Positions 16,546 through 24,869 of a stretch of DNA of 64,000 bases are shown here, one piece after another (the stretch's first letter is position 1; each line of letters begins with the position of its first letter). The notes under the pieces were generated by a model. That model searched no databases. It saw nothing but the letters and a program-made list of their open reading frames with translations, and was not told where the DNA came from. The stretch is from Rummeliibacillus sp044763875. Lineage in GTDB: Bacteria; Bacillota; Bacilli; Bacillales_A; Planococcaceae. The position numbers were made by a program, and so were the translations under genes. The stretch spans positions 682,001 through 746,000 of the forward strand of contig NZ_JBIWGZ010000001.1 in the NCBI RefSeq assembly GCF_044763875.1. Reading direction: 5' to 3'.

Positions 16546-17115
16546 GGTAATTTCATATTTTCGGTTTTTAAATACGAACATTTCAACACATTAATTTTTC
16601 AGTTTACAGATTTGGATGTTCCGCTACAGACGGCGCTTTCCACGGGCTTGGCTTCAACTTCCTCGTCACTATGTTGTGGGCACTGAAAAATGATTTTACC
16701 CCTAACTTATAGTACAAATCCGCTATAACATGAAGTGGAATCAGCTTCGCTTTCCGCGGTCGAACCGACGAGCCTCCTCGCTTCGCTGTGGGGTCTCTCT
16801 GGCTCGCTTTCCCGCAGGAGTCTTCGCTGATTCCACTTCAACAAAATATGTATCACAAAATTTTATTATTATTCATGCATTTTGACTTTATCAGTGGCCT
16901 CCACTACTATCCAGAGGGGCATTCAGCACAAGCTTTTCCCTTAGGTCTATTAATGAACCTCACTGAATTAACATCGTACGTAGAAAATGCGAATGCATTT
17001 TCGAGGACTCGCCATCTTCCGCTTCATAGACAATGTTCTAATAGATACGGCATATAACAATGCCCAATTTAATATTCGTTTTTTTTATTAAATCTTTGCA
17101 TTATGAAATTAATTC
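16546..17115. repeat. Composite repeat: family 2 copy nested inside a family 1 element
   Basis: The outer pieces are family 1: CCGCTACAGACGGCGCTTTCC at 16618-16638 on the left, and GACTCGCCATCTTCCGCTT (17009-17027) followed by CATATAACAATGCCCAATTTAATATTCG and TTATGAAATTAATTC (17101-17115) on the right. Between them, 16732-16839 is a family 2 core bounded by GAAGTGGAATCAGC and GCTGATTCCACTTC, with the family 2 downstream arm to about 17008. The centre of the outer element is missing, replaced by the inner one. Frames open through this DNA are not genes. Confidence 0.7.
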
Positions 17116-17198
17116 TAATATATAAAGCTACCAATTATTTTGAAACCATCTATTAAGTTTTACGTATATTATGTAAATAAATTAAATGGAGGAAACAT

Positions 17199-17969
17199 AT
17201 GTCATTATTACATAAGGCACTTGCAAGCTTTGGAATAGGAGCAGCAAAAGTTGATACAAAAATAGAACAATCTGTTTTTACAGTTGGACAAATAGTTCAA
17301 GGTGAAGTCCACATTCATGGAGGAAATGTTAATCAACATATAGATGCGATATTTTTAAATGTTTATACCTCTTATATACATGAGTCTAATGATTTAAAGC
17401 ACATTGAACATGCATCTATTACACAAGTAAAGGTGACCGAACCATTTACAATTCAAGCAAGTGAAGAAAGAGTTATCCCATTTTCGTTTACTCTTCCCAT
17501 CGATTGCCCTGTCACAATGGGAAAAACAAACGTATGGATTAAAACTAGCTTAGCTATATCAAATGCTATTAATCCTAAAGATGAGGATTATATAGAAGTT
17601 CAGCCTACTCCCCTAGTTGCGGATATTCTAGATGAAATTACTAACCTTGGTTTCAGACTTCGTGAGGTAGAATGTGAGAAAGCATCCTACAAATTACGTA
17701 ATCATTATCCTTTTGTACAAGAATTTGAATTTGTTCCTACTGGAGGTAGTTTCCGAGGTAAACTAGATGAGCTTGAAATAATTTTCACTGCGCAAGCAAT
17801 AGACTCCGTAGAACTACTAATGCAAGTGGATCGAAAAGCACGTGGATTAAGTGGTCTTTTATCTGAAGCATTAGAAATGGATGAATCTTATGTACGCTTC
17901 ACAATAAATCAACATGATATTCCTAACCTACGTGGAACATTACAGAAGTTGATTTCTAAATTCGCATAA
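17199..17969 (+). CDS. spo0M: Sporulation-control protein Spo0M (arrestin-like)
   Basis: A 256-residue protein of the Spo0M family, which has an arrestin-like beta-sandwich fold. B. subtilis Spo0M affects sporulation initiation and cell division and is soluble. The start MSLLHKALASFGIGAAKVDT is typical of the family, followed by GQIVQGEVHIHGG and the central VWIKTSLAISNAI. Length matches B. subtilis Spo0M (258). ATG 17199 has GGAGG 6 nt upstream. It is transcribed alone. Its presence supports a spore-forming host. Confidence 0.93.
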   Translation: MSLLHKALASFGIGAAKVDTKIEQSVFTVGQIVQGEVHIHGGNVNQHIDAIFLNVYTSYIHESNDLKHIEHASITQVKVTEPFTIQASEERVIPFSFTLPIDCPVTMGKTNVWIKTSLAISNAINPKDEDYIEVQPTPLVADILDEITNLGFRLREVECEKASYKLRNHYPFVQEFEFVPTGGSFRGKLDELEIIFTAQAIDSVELLMQVDRKARGLSGLLSEALEMDESYVRFTINQHDIPNLRGTLQKLISKFA

Positions 17970-18071
17970 TATAGTGACTAGTAACTTTCCCTCAAATCGC
18001 GGAGAAAATAGGAACTAGAAATAATCATTACATTTCTAAAATTCTGCATGAATTATAAAAGGAGTGGTTGA

Positions 18072-18605
18072 ATGTTTCCAATGTTAGAAACAGAAAGATT
18101 AGTTTTGAGAGAACTATTAGAAGATGATGCACAGGGGCTATTGAATTGTTTTTCGAATGAGGATGTACTACGTTACTATGGGCAAAAACCATTAGTAGAT
18201 AAAGGACAGGTTAAAAATATTATTAGGAATTTTTCAATTAACTACAAGGAAAAACGAGGAATTAAATGGGGCATTGAATTAAAAGAAACAGAAGAGATTA
18301 TTGGAACTATCGGTTTTCATGACTGGTCATCTGAACACAAGAGAGCTGAAATAGCTTATGCACTTTTACCTGAGTACTGGGGAAATGGGTATGCTACTGA
18401 AGCGGTTTTAAAAGTTATATCATACGGATTTAATGAACTTGATTTAACTCGTATTGGAGCAGTTGTTTTTACAGAAAATACAGCCTCTAATCTGTTATTA
18501 GCAAAATTAGGGTTTAACAAAGAAGGCGTTCTTAGAAATTATATGTATCAAAATAATGTCCCATATGATACGAACGTGTACTCCTTGCTTCCAAGTAAAT
18601 CATAA
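18072..18605 (+). CDS. GNAT acetyltransferase, RimJ/RimL type
   Basis: A 177-residue Gcn5-related N-acetyltransferase. The N-terminal METERLVLRELLEDDAQ is the RimJ/RimL pattern; the acetyl-CoA loop is LPEYWGNGYATEAVLKV (a Q/RxxGxG/A variant, WGNGYA), and the C-terminal NLLLAKLGFNKEGVLRNY is standard. These enzymes acetylate N-termini of ribosomal proteins or small amines. ATG 18072 has AAAGGAG 7 nt upstream. Substrate is unknown. Confidence 0.92.
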   Translation: MFPMLETERLVLRELLEDDAQGLLNCFSNEDVLRYYGQKPLVDKGQVKNIIRNFSINYKEKRGIKWGIELKETEEIIGTIGFHDWSSEHKRAEIAYALLPEYWGNGYATEAVLKVISYGFNELDLTRIGAVVFTENTASNLLLAKLGFNKEGVLRNYMYQNNVPYDTNVYSLLPSKS

Positions 18606-18724
18606 AGCAAGAATATTTCGAAATAACCTTACTGCTATGTTAGAGAATTCCTTCATACCTTATAAAGGGACGATGGTTGGGAAGATTAATCTGGATTACT
18701 CTAATTCAATTTAAAAATATGAAA

Positions 18725-18758
18725 ATAAAAAAAGTCGCGTCTGCGATTTTTTTTATTT
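18725..18758 (+). terminator. Short hairpin with U tract after the acetyltransferase gene
   Basis: AAAAAAAGTCGC, loop GTCT, GCGATTTTTTTT. The GC part of the stem is short, but A/U pairs extend it. It lies about 120 bp after the acetyltransferase stop. Confidence 0.6.
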
Positions 18759-18895
18759 TTAATAGCTGTTTTCTAAAAGATTGTTGCTTATATGATATTT
18801 AGTTATACTCGTTCCACTTTTTGTTGAAATATAGTATATATTTATCAAAGAAATAGAGATTTCAAATTTAATAAATGAAAAAAGGGGGAAAAGAA

Positions 18896-19213
18896 ATGTA
18901 TTGGGAAACTCTACCTAATTGGTTTTGGGCAATATACTATTTGTTTTTATTAGCAACATTAGGAACCGCCATATTTAGTGTTGTCAAAAGGAAAATGAAA
19001 GGTTTGTCCGTTATTGCAATTGTATTCACTTTAACAGTTCCAATAGTTAGTCTGGTAAATAGTATTGGAAGAGCAGAAGGAAGGAATGAATTTGAACATT
19101 TAGTGAGTCAATTGCAACAAGGTGCTATTTGGTCTGTTTTTGTAATTATAGGTTATTTGTTTTTATTAGTTTGGTGGGTTTTATTCCTATCCAAAAGCAA
19201 GACCGAGAAGTAA
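18896..19213 (+). CDS. Small membrane protein of unknown function
   Basis: A 105-residue protein with three predicted membrane helices (FWAIYYLFLLATLGTAIFSVV, SVIAIVFTLTVPIVSLV, WSVFVIIGYLFLLVWWVLFL) and a short loop with EGRNEFEHLVSQL. ATG 18896 is preferred because GGGGG lies 7 nt upstream; an ATG at 18875 would put that site inside the gene. It resembles small uncharacterised Bacillus membrane proteins. No functional motif. It ends just before a terminator. Confidence 0.7.
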   Translation: MYWETLPNWFWAIYYLFLLATLGTAIFSVVKRKMKGLSVIAIVFTLTVPIVSLVNSIGRAEGRNEFEHLVSQLQQGAIWSVFVIIGYLFLLVWWVLFLSKSKTEK

Positions 19214-19237
19214 GTTATCGTTTCAAATAAAAACAAT

Positions 19238-19266
19238 TCGAAGTCCTCAATTTGGAGGTCTTTTAT
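19238..19266 (+). terminator. Terminator after the small membrane protein gene
   Basis: AGTCCTC and GGAGGTCT form a short stem around AATTT, followed by TTTT. Confidence 0.65.
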
Positions 19267-19313
19267 TATGCACTTCTCAACATCTTAACTGTTCTATAAA
19301 ATTCCAACTATAT

Positions 19314-19505
19314 TTAGTTGGATCCTTTTTCCTTTATTTCTTCTTTACGCTTTTTTAATATAAAGAAAATAATTCCATACAACACCATTAATAATAAAAT
19401 GTCGATTAAATATCTAATTGTATCCCCCTCTTTGAAGTTTTTATAAAAGTCTGGAAACACTAAGCCTATTAAACCACAAATTATAATAATTGAGAAAATT
19501 TTCAT
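19314..19505 (-). CDS. Small two-helix membrane protein
   Basis: A 63-residue protein with two predicted helices (IFSIIIICGLIGLVF and YLIDILLLMVLYGIIFFIL) and a lysine-rich C-terminal tail. AAAGGAGA lies 9-12 nt before ATG 19505, which argues for a real gene. I recognise no family; it may be an ordinary small accessory membrane protein. Confidence 0.55.
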   Translation of the reverse strand: MKIFSIIIICGLIGLVFPDFYKNFKEGDTIRYLIDILLLMVLYGIIFFILKKRKEEIKEKGSN

Positions 19506-19570
19506 TTTTGTCCAATTCTCCTTTTTTCTATATCATTATCTATATGTAAATAATAACATTAGAGGGATTT

Positions 19571-19782
19571 TATTGCGAAAAAGGTTATTATTATAATCTT
19601 ATCATTTATATTTCTAGCAAACAACTGAGCCTGCATATCCTGAAGAAAAAAGCGAGACTTTAGTAACTTGTTTAAGACAAGAAATGAAATTACAACAAAC
19701 TGATGAAGGATTTAACGGTGGTGTCTCTACTTATCAACTACCGGGATATGATCCTTTTCCCTATTGTGTAGAAAGTCTCTGA
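19571..19782 (+). pseudogene. Frameshifted small exported-protein gene
   Basis: A hydrophobic N-terminal stretch (AKKVIIIILSFIFLA) is in one frame, and after a shift near 19618 a second frame reads TEPAYPEEKSETLVTCLRQE to YDPFPYCVESL and a stop at 19780. Together this looks like a signal peptide followed by a small secreted or cell-wall protein, broken by one frameshift. An AGAGGGA motif precedes it. No family recognised. The bases to 19900 hold nothing else. Confidence 0.4.
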
Positions 19783-19900
19783 ATGCCCCCTCTATTAGTA
19801 CAATAATTTCAACAGCAAAAGCGTTAATCCTTTGGATCAACGCCCTCCCAATTATGGTTACTAGAAAATTCACCTTGTTAATTCTCAATTAATGAATTTA

Positions 19901-21424
19901 TCATACTATCTTATGATTAGTTTCATCGAATTCAATGACTTTCCTGTTTTCTTTTGAGCTTTTATCTGTGTTCAGCTTAATACGTATTAGTCTACCAATC
20001 TTAATTATGCCAATAATAATTAAGGATAATGAAATGATGAATAAAGCATGCCCAATGCCTGGAACAAATAATGTTACCGTTGATAAAGGTGCCACTAAAG
20101 TAAATTCATACAATATTAATAATGGTAGTAAGAAGTTAAAAACAAGCAAAGACACTACATTAACTATTACCCTGAAAGGCTTTACTTTACGTTTTTGTCC
20201 TTTGAATATTTTATAAATTGAAAAAGCCACGAATACTATTGCCACAACAATTATTAAATCAAATATGATATAAATCATAAAAGGATTCTCTTCGCTTTTC
20301 AGAGGTTCATTATGTTTAACAAAATTGTATAGATTCGTCACCATCTGATCATATTGGTTACTATTTAAATAATCGAATGAATTGATTAGTAAGGTAATTC
20401 CATACTCATTATCTAAAAGGACCCTTGTATATGTATTTTCTGTCCAACCATTATGCGATATCACATCATTATCTACTTCCCATCCCATTGCATAATAAGT
20501 ATGATCCTTAATGAGAGATGATGGTTGATGCATTTCCTCCATACTTTGTTTTGTTAAAACCCTTTCGCCTTTAAATTGTCCTTTATTTAATATGGCAATC
20601 ATATAATTTGCCATATCTTCAGCACTTGAAATGAGATAACCATGAGGAACGTTTGCTTCATGATTCAATTGTTCTGTTGGACGTTTAAATCCAAACATCG
20701 TTTCATAGCCAGTAGCTATCGTATTGTTTTTATCTTCTTTTGGATTTGTATAACTATTTACCATATGAAGCGGTTTATAAATATTTCTTTTTATATATTC
20801 ATCATAGGGAGTCTTTGTGACTTCTTCAATGACTAAACCTAGAATAGCGTAATTCAGATTGGAATATTGGTATGATTCACCAACTCCTTTTTCTAGGTGC
20901 AGCCCTTTTAAACTCTCTACAAGTTTTTTTAACGATTGATCACCTTCAGATATAGCACGTTGCCCATCATATTCAGAGATTCCACTGGTATGATTTAATA
21001 AATGCCGGATGGTAATTTCTTTTGATTCTTCCTCATCTGCTACTCTAAACCAAGGGATATATTGTTGAACCGGATTATCCAATTGAATCATTCCTTGGTC
21101 CACTAATTGCATAATGGCTAGTGCGGTAAAAGATTTACTAACAGATCCAAGAACAACTGGCGTCTGTGGTGTCATTTTAGTACCATTAGGACCTGATATT
21201 CCATAACCTTTGATATATTGTACTTTATCACCTTTCACTATCGCTATTGAAGCACCAGGGATGTGTTGTTTCTCAAGTTCTTTGTTTATGTATTCATCAA
21301 TTTTAGAAGTGTCTAAATTAGTATGATTTTCAGCTGCCAAAGCCTTCTCATTTAATGATGAAATAAAAGACAGAAGAATGATTAGTATTAATTTTCCGAT
21401 TTTCGATACTGTTAAACTTTTCAT
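19901..21424 (-). CDS. Beta-lactamase-fold serine hydrolase (class C PBP-like) with C-terminal membrane helices
   Basis: A 507-residue exported serine hydrolase. It has an N-terminal signal peptide ending near ALAAE (about residue 32) and a catalytic domain with SxxK in SVSK (Ser94, Lys97), YxN in QYSNLNYAILG, and HNG in ISHNGWTENT. Three C-terminal membrane helices follow (about residues 370-480). This is the FmtA/PbpE/EstB-type layout, usually D-alanyl esterase or peptidase activity on cell-wall polymers. ATG 21424 has GGGGGA 4-9 nt upstream. The gene stands alone, and its resistance role, if any, is unknown. Confidence 0.88.
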   Translation of the reverse strand: MKSLTVSKIGKLILIILLSFISSLNEKALAAENHTNLDTSKIDEYINKELEKQHIPGASIAIVKGDKVQYIKGYGISGPNGTKMTPQTPVVLGSVSKSFTALAIMQLVDQGMIQLDNPVQQYIPWFRVADEEESKEITIRHLLNHTSGISEYDGQRAISEGDQSLKKLVESLKGLHLEKGVGESYQYSNLNYAILGLVIEEVTKTPYDEYIKRNIYKPLHMVNSYTNPKEDKNNTIATGYETMFGFKRPTEQLNHEANVPHGYLISSAEDMANYMIAILNKGQFKGERVLTKQSMEEMHQPSSLIKDHTYYAMGWEVDNDVISHNGWTENTYTRVLLDNEYGITLLINSFDYLNSNQYDQMVTNLYNFVKHNEPLKSEENPFMIYIIFDLIIVVAIVFVAFSIYKIFKGQKRKVKPFRVIVNVVSLLVFNFLLPLLILYEFTLVAPLSTVTLFVPGIGHALFIISLSLIIIGIIKIGRLIRIKLNTDKSSKENRKVIEFDETNHKIV

Positions 21425-22122
21425 GCTGTCCCCCAATTTCTATAATATAATCTTTATTGTATCTTCATTTACGTCTTTTCCAACATCATTAAAATAAACA
21501 GTTTGCAAGCTGCAATGGATTTGAGCATGCACTTTTTTACCTCCTTTTTAAATTTCATTTCATACTTTTACTCTACAAATGAAAAGTAATATACAGTAGT
21601 TCCGGTAAGTCATTAATAAGTAATATCTATTTTAAAAAAAAACGAAAATTTATGACCATTGGCTAATATATATTACTTCTTAAAAAAAGTGACTATTGAA
21701 AAGTTATTGAGGCTCTCTTTTATTGCGAAAATCTATAGGACGTCTACTGTTGTAGCATTTAAATAAGGTTTGATCAAAAACACCTCAAAAATCAGTATTT
21801 TAAGTTAAGTAAATAGAATCCATTTTGAAAAAAGATTGATCAAAATGGATTCCTGTTTTAGGAATGTGAAATTAGCTATTATTATTTGTTTTATTTATAC
21901 AACAAGTTAATACTTTCTAGCTGGGCAACTCTTTTGTATGTTTTCCCTAATCTCCATACCCACATCGCGACTTTTTTTCAAATCCACACCCTTTACAGTA
22001 GGCCAAATAATGAAAAGTAAATCGAACCCTATTGAGACTGCCAACGACTTGGATACGAAGAGGTAGTCGATTTGTTGAGTACGAATATGTGAGAATAGAA
22101 ATTTCATTTTCAACATCTCCCA
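21425..22122. other. Gene-poor stretch with one long inverted repeat
   Basis: No gene supported. At 21816-21852, GAATCCATTTTG and CAAAATGGATTC form a perfect 12-bp stem with a 13-nt loop and a weak T tract (CTGTTTTAGG). Minus-strand codons around 21907-22000 (WPTVKGVDLKKSRDVGM) may be a gene remnant, but nothing is recognisable. Confidence 0.4.
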
Positions 22123-22157
22123 TTTACAAATCTATAAAAGTAGATATAATTGTTGTT
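22123..22157 (+). promoter_or_regulatory. Strong sigma-A promoter abutting the ArsR start codon (leaderless)
   Basis: TTTACA (22123-22128), a 16-bp spacer, and a perfect TATAAT (22145-22150) lie upstream of ATG 22158. The expected transcription start, 6-8 nt after the -10, coincides with the A of the start codon. No Shine-Dalgarno sequence precedes the ATG. Confidence 0.65.
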
Positions 22158-22469
22158 ATGGAACCTTCATTAATTTATAAAGCATTATCAAATGATACTA
22201 GAAGTCAAATCTTATTATGGCTAAAGAATCCAGAAAATTTTTTTGACGAAAAGCCTTATTTAGAACAAGGAATTAGTTTTCAAGTTGGAATATGTGTAGG
22301 AGATATCCAGCTCAAAACTGGCTTAACCCAATCTGTTGTTTCTAATTATTTATTAACGATGAAGAAAGCAGGTTTATTAGAATCCGAACGAATTGGGAAA
22401 TGGACGTATTATCGACGAAATGAAAAAACAATACAAGAATTTTCCGATTACGTCCAAAACGAATTATAA
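22158..22469 (+). CDS. ArsR-family transcriptional repressor
   Basis: A 103-residue winged-helix regulator. N-terminal LIYKALSNDTRSQILLWLKN is the ArsR signature, the recognition helix is in LTQSVVSNYLLTMKKAGLL, and the wing is ERIGKWTYYRRNEK. Metal-binding ELCVC motif is absent; a single Cys (GICVGD) remains, so it may sense something other than metals. ATG 22158 is taken over earlier in-frame codons because family similarity begins there and a promoter sits directly upstream. It precedes an MFS transporter on the same strand, its likely target. Confidence 0.88.
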   Translation: MEPSLIYKALSNDTRSQILLWLKNPENFFDEKPYLEQGISFQVGICVGDIQLKTGLTQSVVSNYLLTMKKAGLLESERIGKWTYYRRNEKTIQEFSDYVQNEL

Positions 22470-22480
22470 AGTGAAACTTG

Positions 22481-22513
22481 AATCAGTGAGAGTTTTCTTC
22501 ACCCTCACTGATT
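22481..22513 (+). terminator. Hairpin after the ArsR gene
   Basis: AATCAGTGAG and CTCACTGATT form a perfect 10-bp stem with a 13-nt loop, but only a weak T tract follows. It may attenuate read-through into the MFS gene. 22514-22777 contains no other gene; an AT-rich promoter region for the MFS gene is likely. Confidence 0.55.
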
Positions 22514-22777
22514 ATTAGTCTTCTCGAATTCTGCTTTTACAGGCAAGATAAATAGAAAGGAGGATTTTTTTTAGGATTTCATATCTAGTTATATAGATAT
22601 CTGTTATTGTATATTCAAAATAATTCCGTACATAAACAAATGAAAGTTGACACTTTTAGCGATATCTCCTTGCTACAATATCCACTTTTTTTAAGTTAAT
22701 GAATTGGATCCCTATAAATTTTAAGCATTTATGTATAAAGACTTTTAAAATCAATATAAGAATGGAGAATTTTATAT

Positions 22778-23953
22778 ATGAAAAAAGTAAACCATCTACT
22801 TATTATTATGCTAGCAGTAGGTGTATTTGGAATTATTACAACAGAGATGAGTATTGTCGGAGTATTACCACAAATCACTCAAAAATTTGGAATTTCAACT
22901 ACACAAGCCGGATTATTAGTAAGTATATTTGCTCTTGTTGTTGCGATTTCTGGACCATTTTTAATACTTCTTGTATCTGGAATTAATCGTAAAATACTTT
23001 TATTAACAGCAATATCTATTTTCGCTATCTCTAATATGATTTACGCTTATACAACACAATTTGAAGTTATGCTCATTTTCCGTATTCTACCAGCAGCACT
23101 TCACCCACTCTTCTTTTCAATCGCTCTTGTAACTGCTGCTAAACTTGTTCCTCCAGAAAAAAGCGGTCAAGCAGTTACAAAAGTTTTTATGGGAATTACT
23201 GTTGGGTTTGCTTTAGGTGTACCATTGACTTCTTACCTTGCAGAACAGTTTTCATTAGAAATTGCGTTCCTATTTGGAGCATTTGTAAATGCTCTAGCAT
23301 TTATCGGAATATTGATTTTACTTCCTTCTATGCCCGTTGAAGAAAAAATGTCTTTTGGCAAGCAAATTCGTATATTGCGTAAACCAGCATTATGGTTAAA
23401 TATCGCAACTGTTACCTTTCTTTTTGCAGCCATGTTTTCAGTATACAGTTACTTTGCCGAGTACCTTGCAAAAGTAACAGACATGAATAGCTCTCTCATC
23501 AGTTTCATGCTATTCATATTTGGTGTGACTATGATTTTAGGTAATCATTTATTTGGAGTTTTTCTGCAAAAAAGTGTAGTAAATACCGTAATATATTTTC
23601 CAATTTTATATTCAGTCGTTTATTTATTGGTTTATTATTTAGGGCCTTATCTTGTTCCAATGATTTTTATGGTATTCATTTGGGGCATCGTACATTCCGG
23701 CGGTTTAATTGTTGGTCAAACATGGTTAATAAGTGAGGCAAAAGAGGCTCCGGAATTTGGAAATAGCTTATTCGTCTCGTTTTCCAACCTTGGAATTGCT
23801 TTTGGAACCTCTATTGGAGGCTGGTTCATTTCTCAATTAGGCATTCACCAGCTTACCTGGAGCGGATTCACATTTACACTGCTTTCGTTTTTATTGATCA
23901 TCATAAAACTAAAATTTTTCAACTCTAATAACCAAGCATCGTTATCAAGCTAA
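22778..23953 (+). CDS. MFS transporter, 12-helix DHA1 (AraJ/YdhP-like) type
   Basis: A 391-residue major-facilitator exporter. The start (LAVGVFGIITTEMSIVGVLPQI) is the DHA1 pattern of AraJ/YdhP/SotB-type sugar or drug effluxers, with about 12 hydrophobic helices to the end. GGAG lies about 10 nt before ATG 22778. It follows an ArsR-type repressor, a pairing common for inducible efflux genes. Substrate is unknown. Confidence 0.9.
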   Translation: MKKVNHLLIIMLAVGVFGIITTEMSIVGVLPQITQKFGISTTQAGLLVSIFALVVAISGPFLILLVSGINRKILLLTAISIFAISNMIYAYTTQFEVMLIFRILPAALHPLFFSIALVTAAKLVPPEKSGQAVTKVFMGITVGFALGVPLTSYLAEQFSLEIAFLFGAFVNALAFIGILILLPSMPVEEKMSFGKQIRILRKPALWLNIATVTFLFAAMFSVYSYFAEYLAKVTDMNSSLISFMLFIFGVTMILGNHLFGVFLQKSVVNTVIYFPILYSVVYLLVYYLGPYLVPMIFMVFIWGIVHSGGLIVGQTWLISEAKEAPEFGNSLFVSFSNLGIAFGTSIGGWFISQLGIHQLTWSGFTFTLLSFLLIIIKLKFFNSNNQASLSS

Positions 23954-24143
23954 CATAATCTTATATTCATACAATCATGTAGCTTTGAAATAAAGTTTGA
24001 TTAAATTAACGCCTTCAACTTTGATATAATTATCAAAGATTATTCAAAATCCACAACTGTGAGATTTTGTGAATGATGGACTTTATAAATTTCCCATGGA
24101 GTAAACAAATCCAAAAAAACGTTCCAGTTCAACACAATAAAAA

Positions 24144-24184
24144 AAGAATGTAGACAAAGTCGATTTAACTTTGTCTACATTCTT
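24144..24184. terminator. Bidirectional terminator between MFS and two-component genes
   Basis: AAGAATGTAGACAAAGT and ACTTTGTCTACATTCTT form a perfect 17-bp stem with a 7-nt loop. It lies 5 bp after the end of the minus-strand response regulator and is flanked by A and T runs on both sides. Confidence 0.92.
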
Positions 24185-24189
24185 TTACT

Positions 24190-24864
24190 TCAATGTTTCT
24201 TATCTTCTACTAGACTCTCTTCCATTGCTTTAATAATAGCAGCAGATCTGTTTTTTACATTTAACTTCGAATAAATGGTGGAAATATAATTTTTCACAGT
24301 TCCAACTGAAAGAAACATCTTTTCTGAAATGTCTTTATTGGATAATCCTTGAGTTAAACATTTTAAAACTTTTAATTCTTGATTATTTAAATCATATGGA
24401 TTACTTATAGAGTTATGGTCAAGTTGTTCTGAGTGTACGATATTATTTAATTGTAACTGACCAAATACCTCTTTTGCTAATTGTTGAGGAATGAGGGAAC
24501 CTCCGTAATACACCATTTTAATTCCCTGAACTAAATATTCAGGATCAACAGCTTTTAATATATAACCTTCTGCACCAGCATTTAAGGCATTCAAAACGTG
24601 TGTAACATCTTGAAAAGTAGTAAGGATGATAACTTTTATATTGGGCCAACGTTTTTTAATTTCTTCTGTCGCCTGTACACCATCCATCACCGGCATTTGA
24701 ATATCCATTAAAACAATATCAAGGTTTTCCTTTTCGCATAAAGCAATTGCCTGTTCTCCATTTTCCGCAGTTCCAACTATCTCAATATCTGAAATACTTT
24801 CAATTACAATTTTTAAGCTTTTTCTTAAAATCTCTTGATCTTCAACTATTGCCGCTTTAATCAT
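24190..24864 (-). CDS. NarL/FixJ-family response regulator
   Basis: A 224-residue two-component regulator. The receiver domain carries the phospho-acceptor Asp54 in DIVLMDIQMPVMDG and Lys in YILKAVDPEYL. The LuxR-type HTH is at about 160-215 (LTQGLSNKDISEKMFLSVGTVKNYISTIY). It starts 5 nt after its cognate kinase gene. Similar pairs include DesKR, LiaSR and YdfHI in B. subtilis. No obvious output gene is adjacent, so the regulon is unknown. Confidence 0.93.
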   Translation of the reverse strand: MIKAAIVEDQEILRKSLKIVIESISDIEIVGTAENGEQAIALCEKENLDIVLMDIQMPVMDGVQATEEIKKRWPNIKVIILTTFQDVTHVLNALNAGAEGYILKAVDPEYLVQGIKMVYYGGSLIPQQLAKEVFGQLQLNNIVHSEQLDHNSISNPYDLNNQELKVLKCLTQGLSNKDISEKMFLSVGTVKNYISTIYSKLNVKNRSAAIIKAMEESLVEDKKH

Positions 24865-24869
24865 TATAA

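Noticed and set aside
16788..17057. 89-codon plus-strand frame in the repeat region
   Set aside because: It runs through the family 2 core and arm of the nested repeat; its codons are repeat sequence.
22032..22157. Longer ArsR protein starting at 22032
   Set aside because: The extra 42 codons cross the promoter TTTACA-16-TATAAT, lack a ribosome binding site and are not part of the family.
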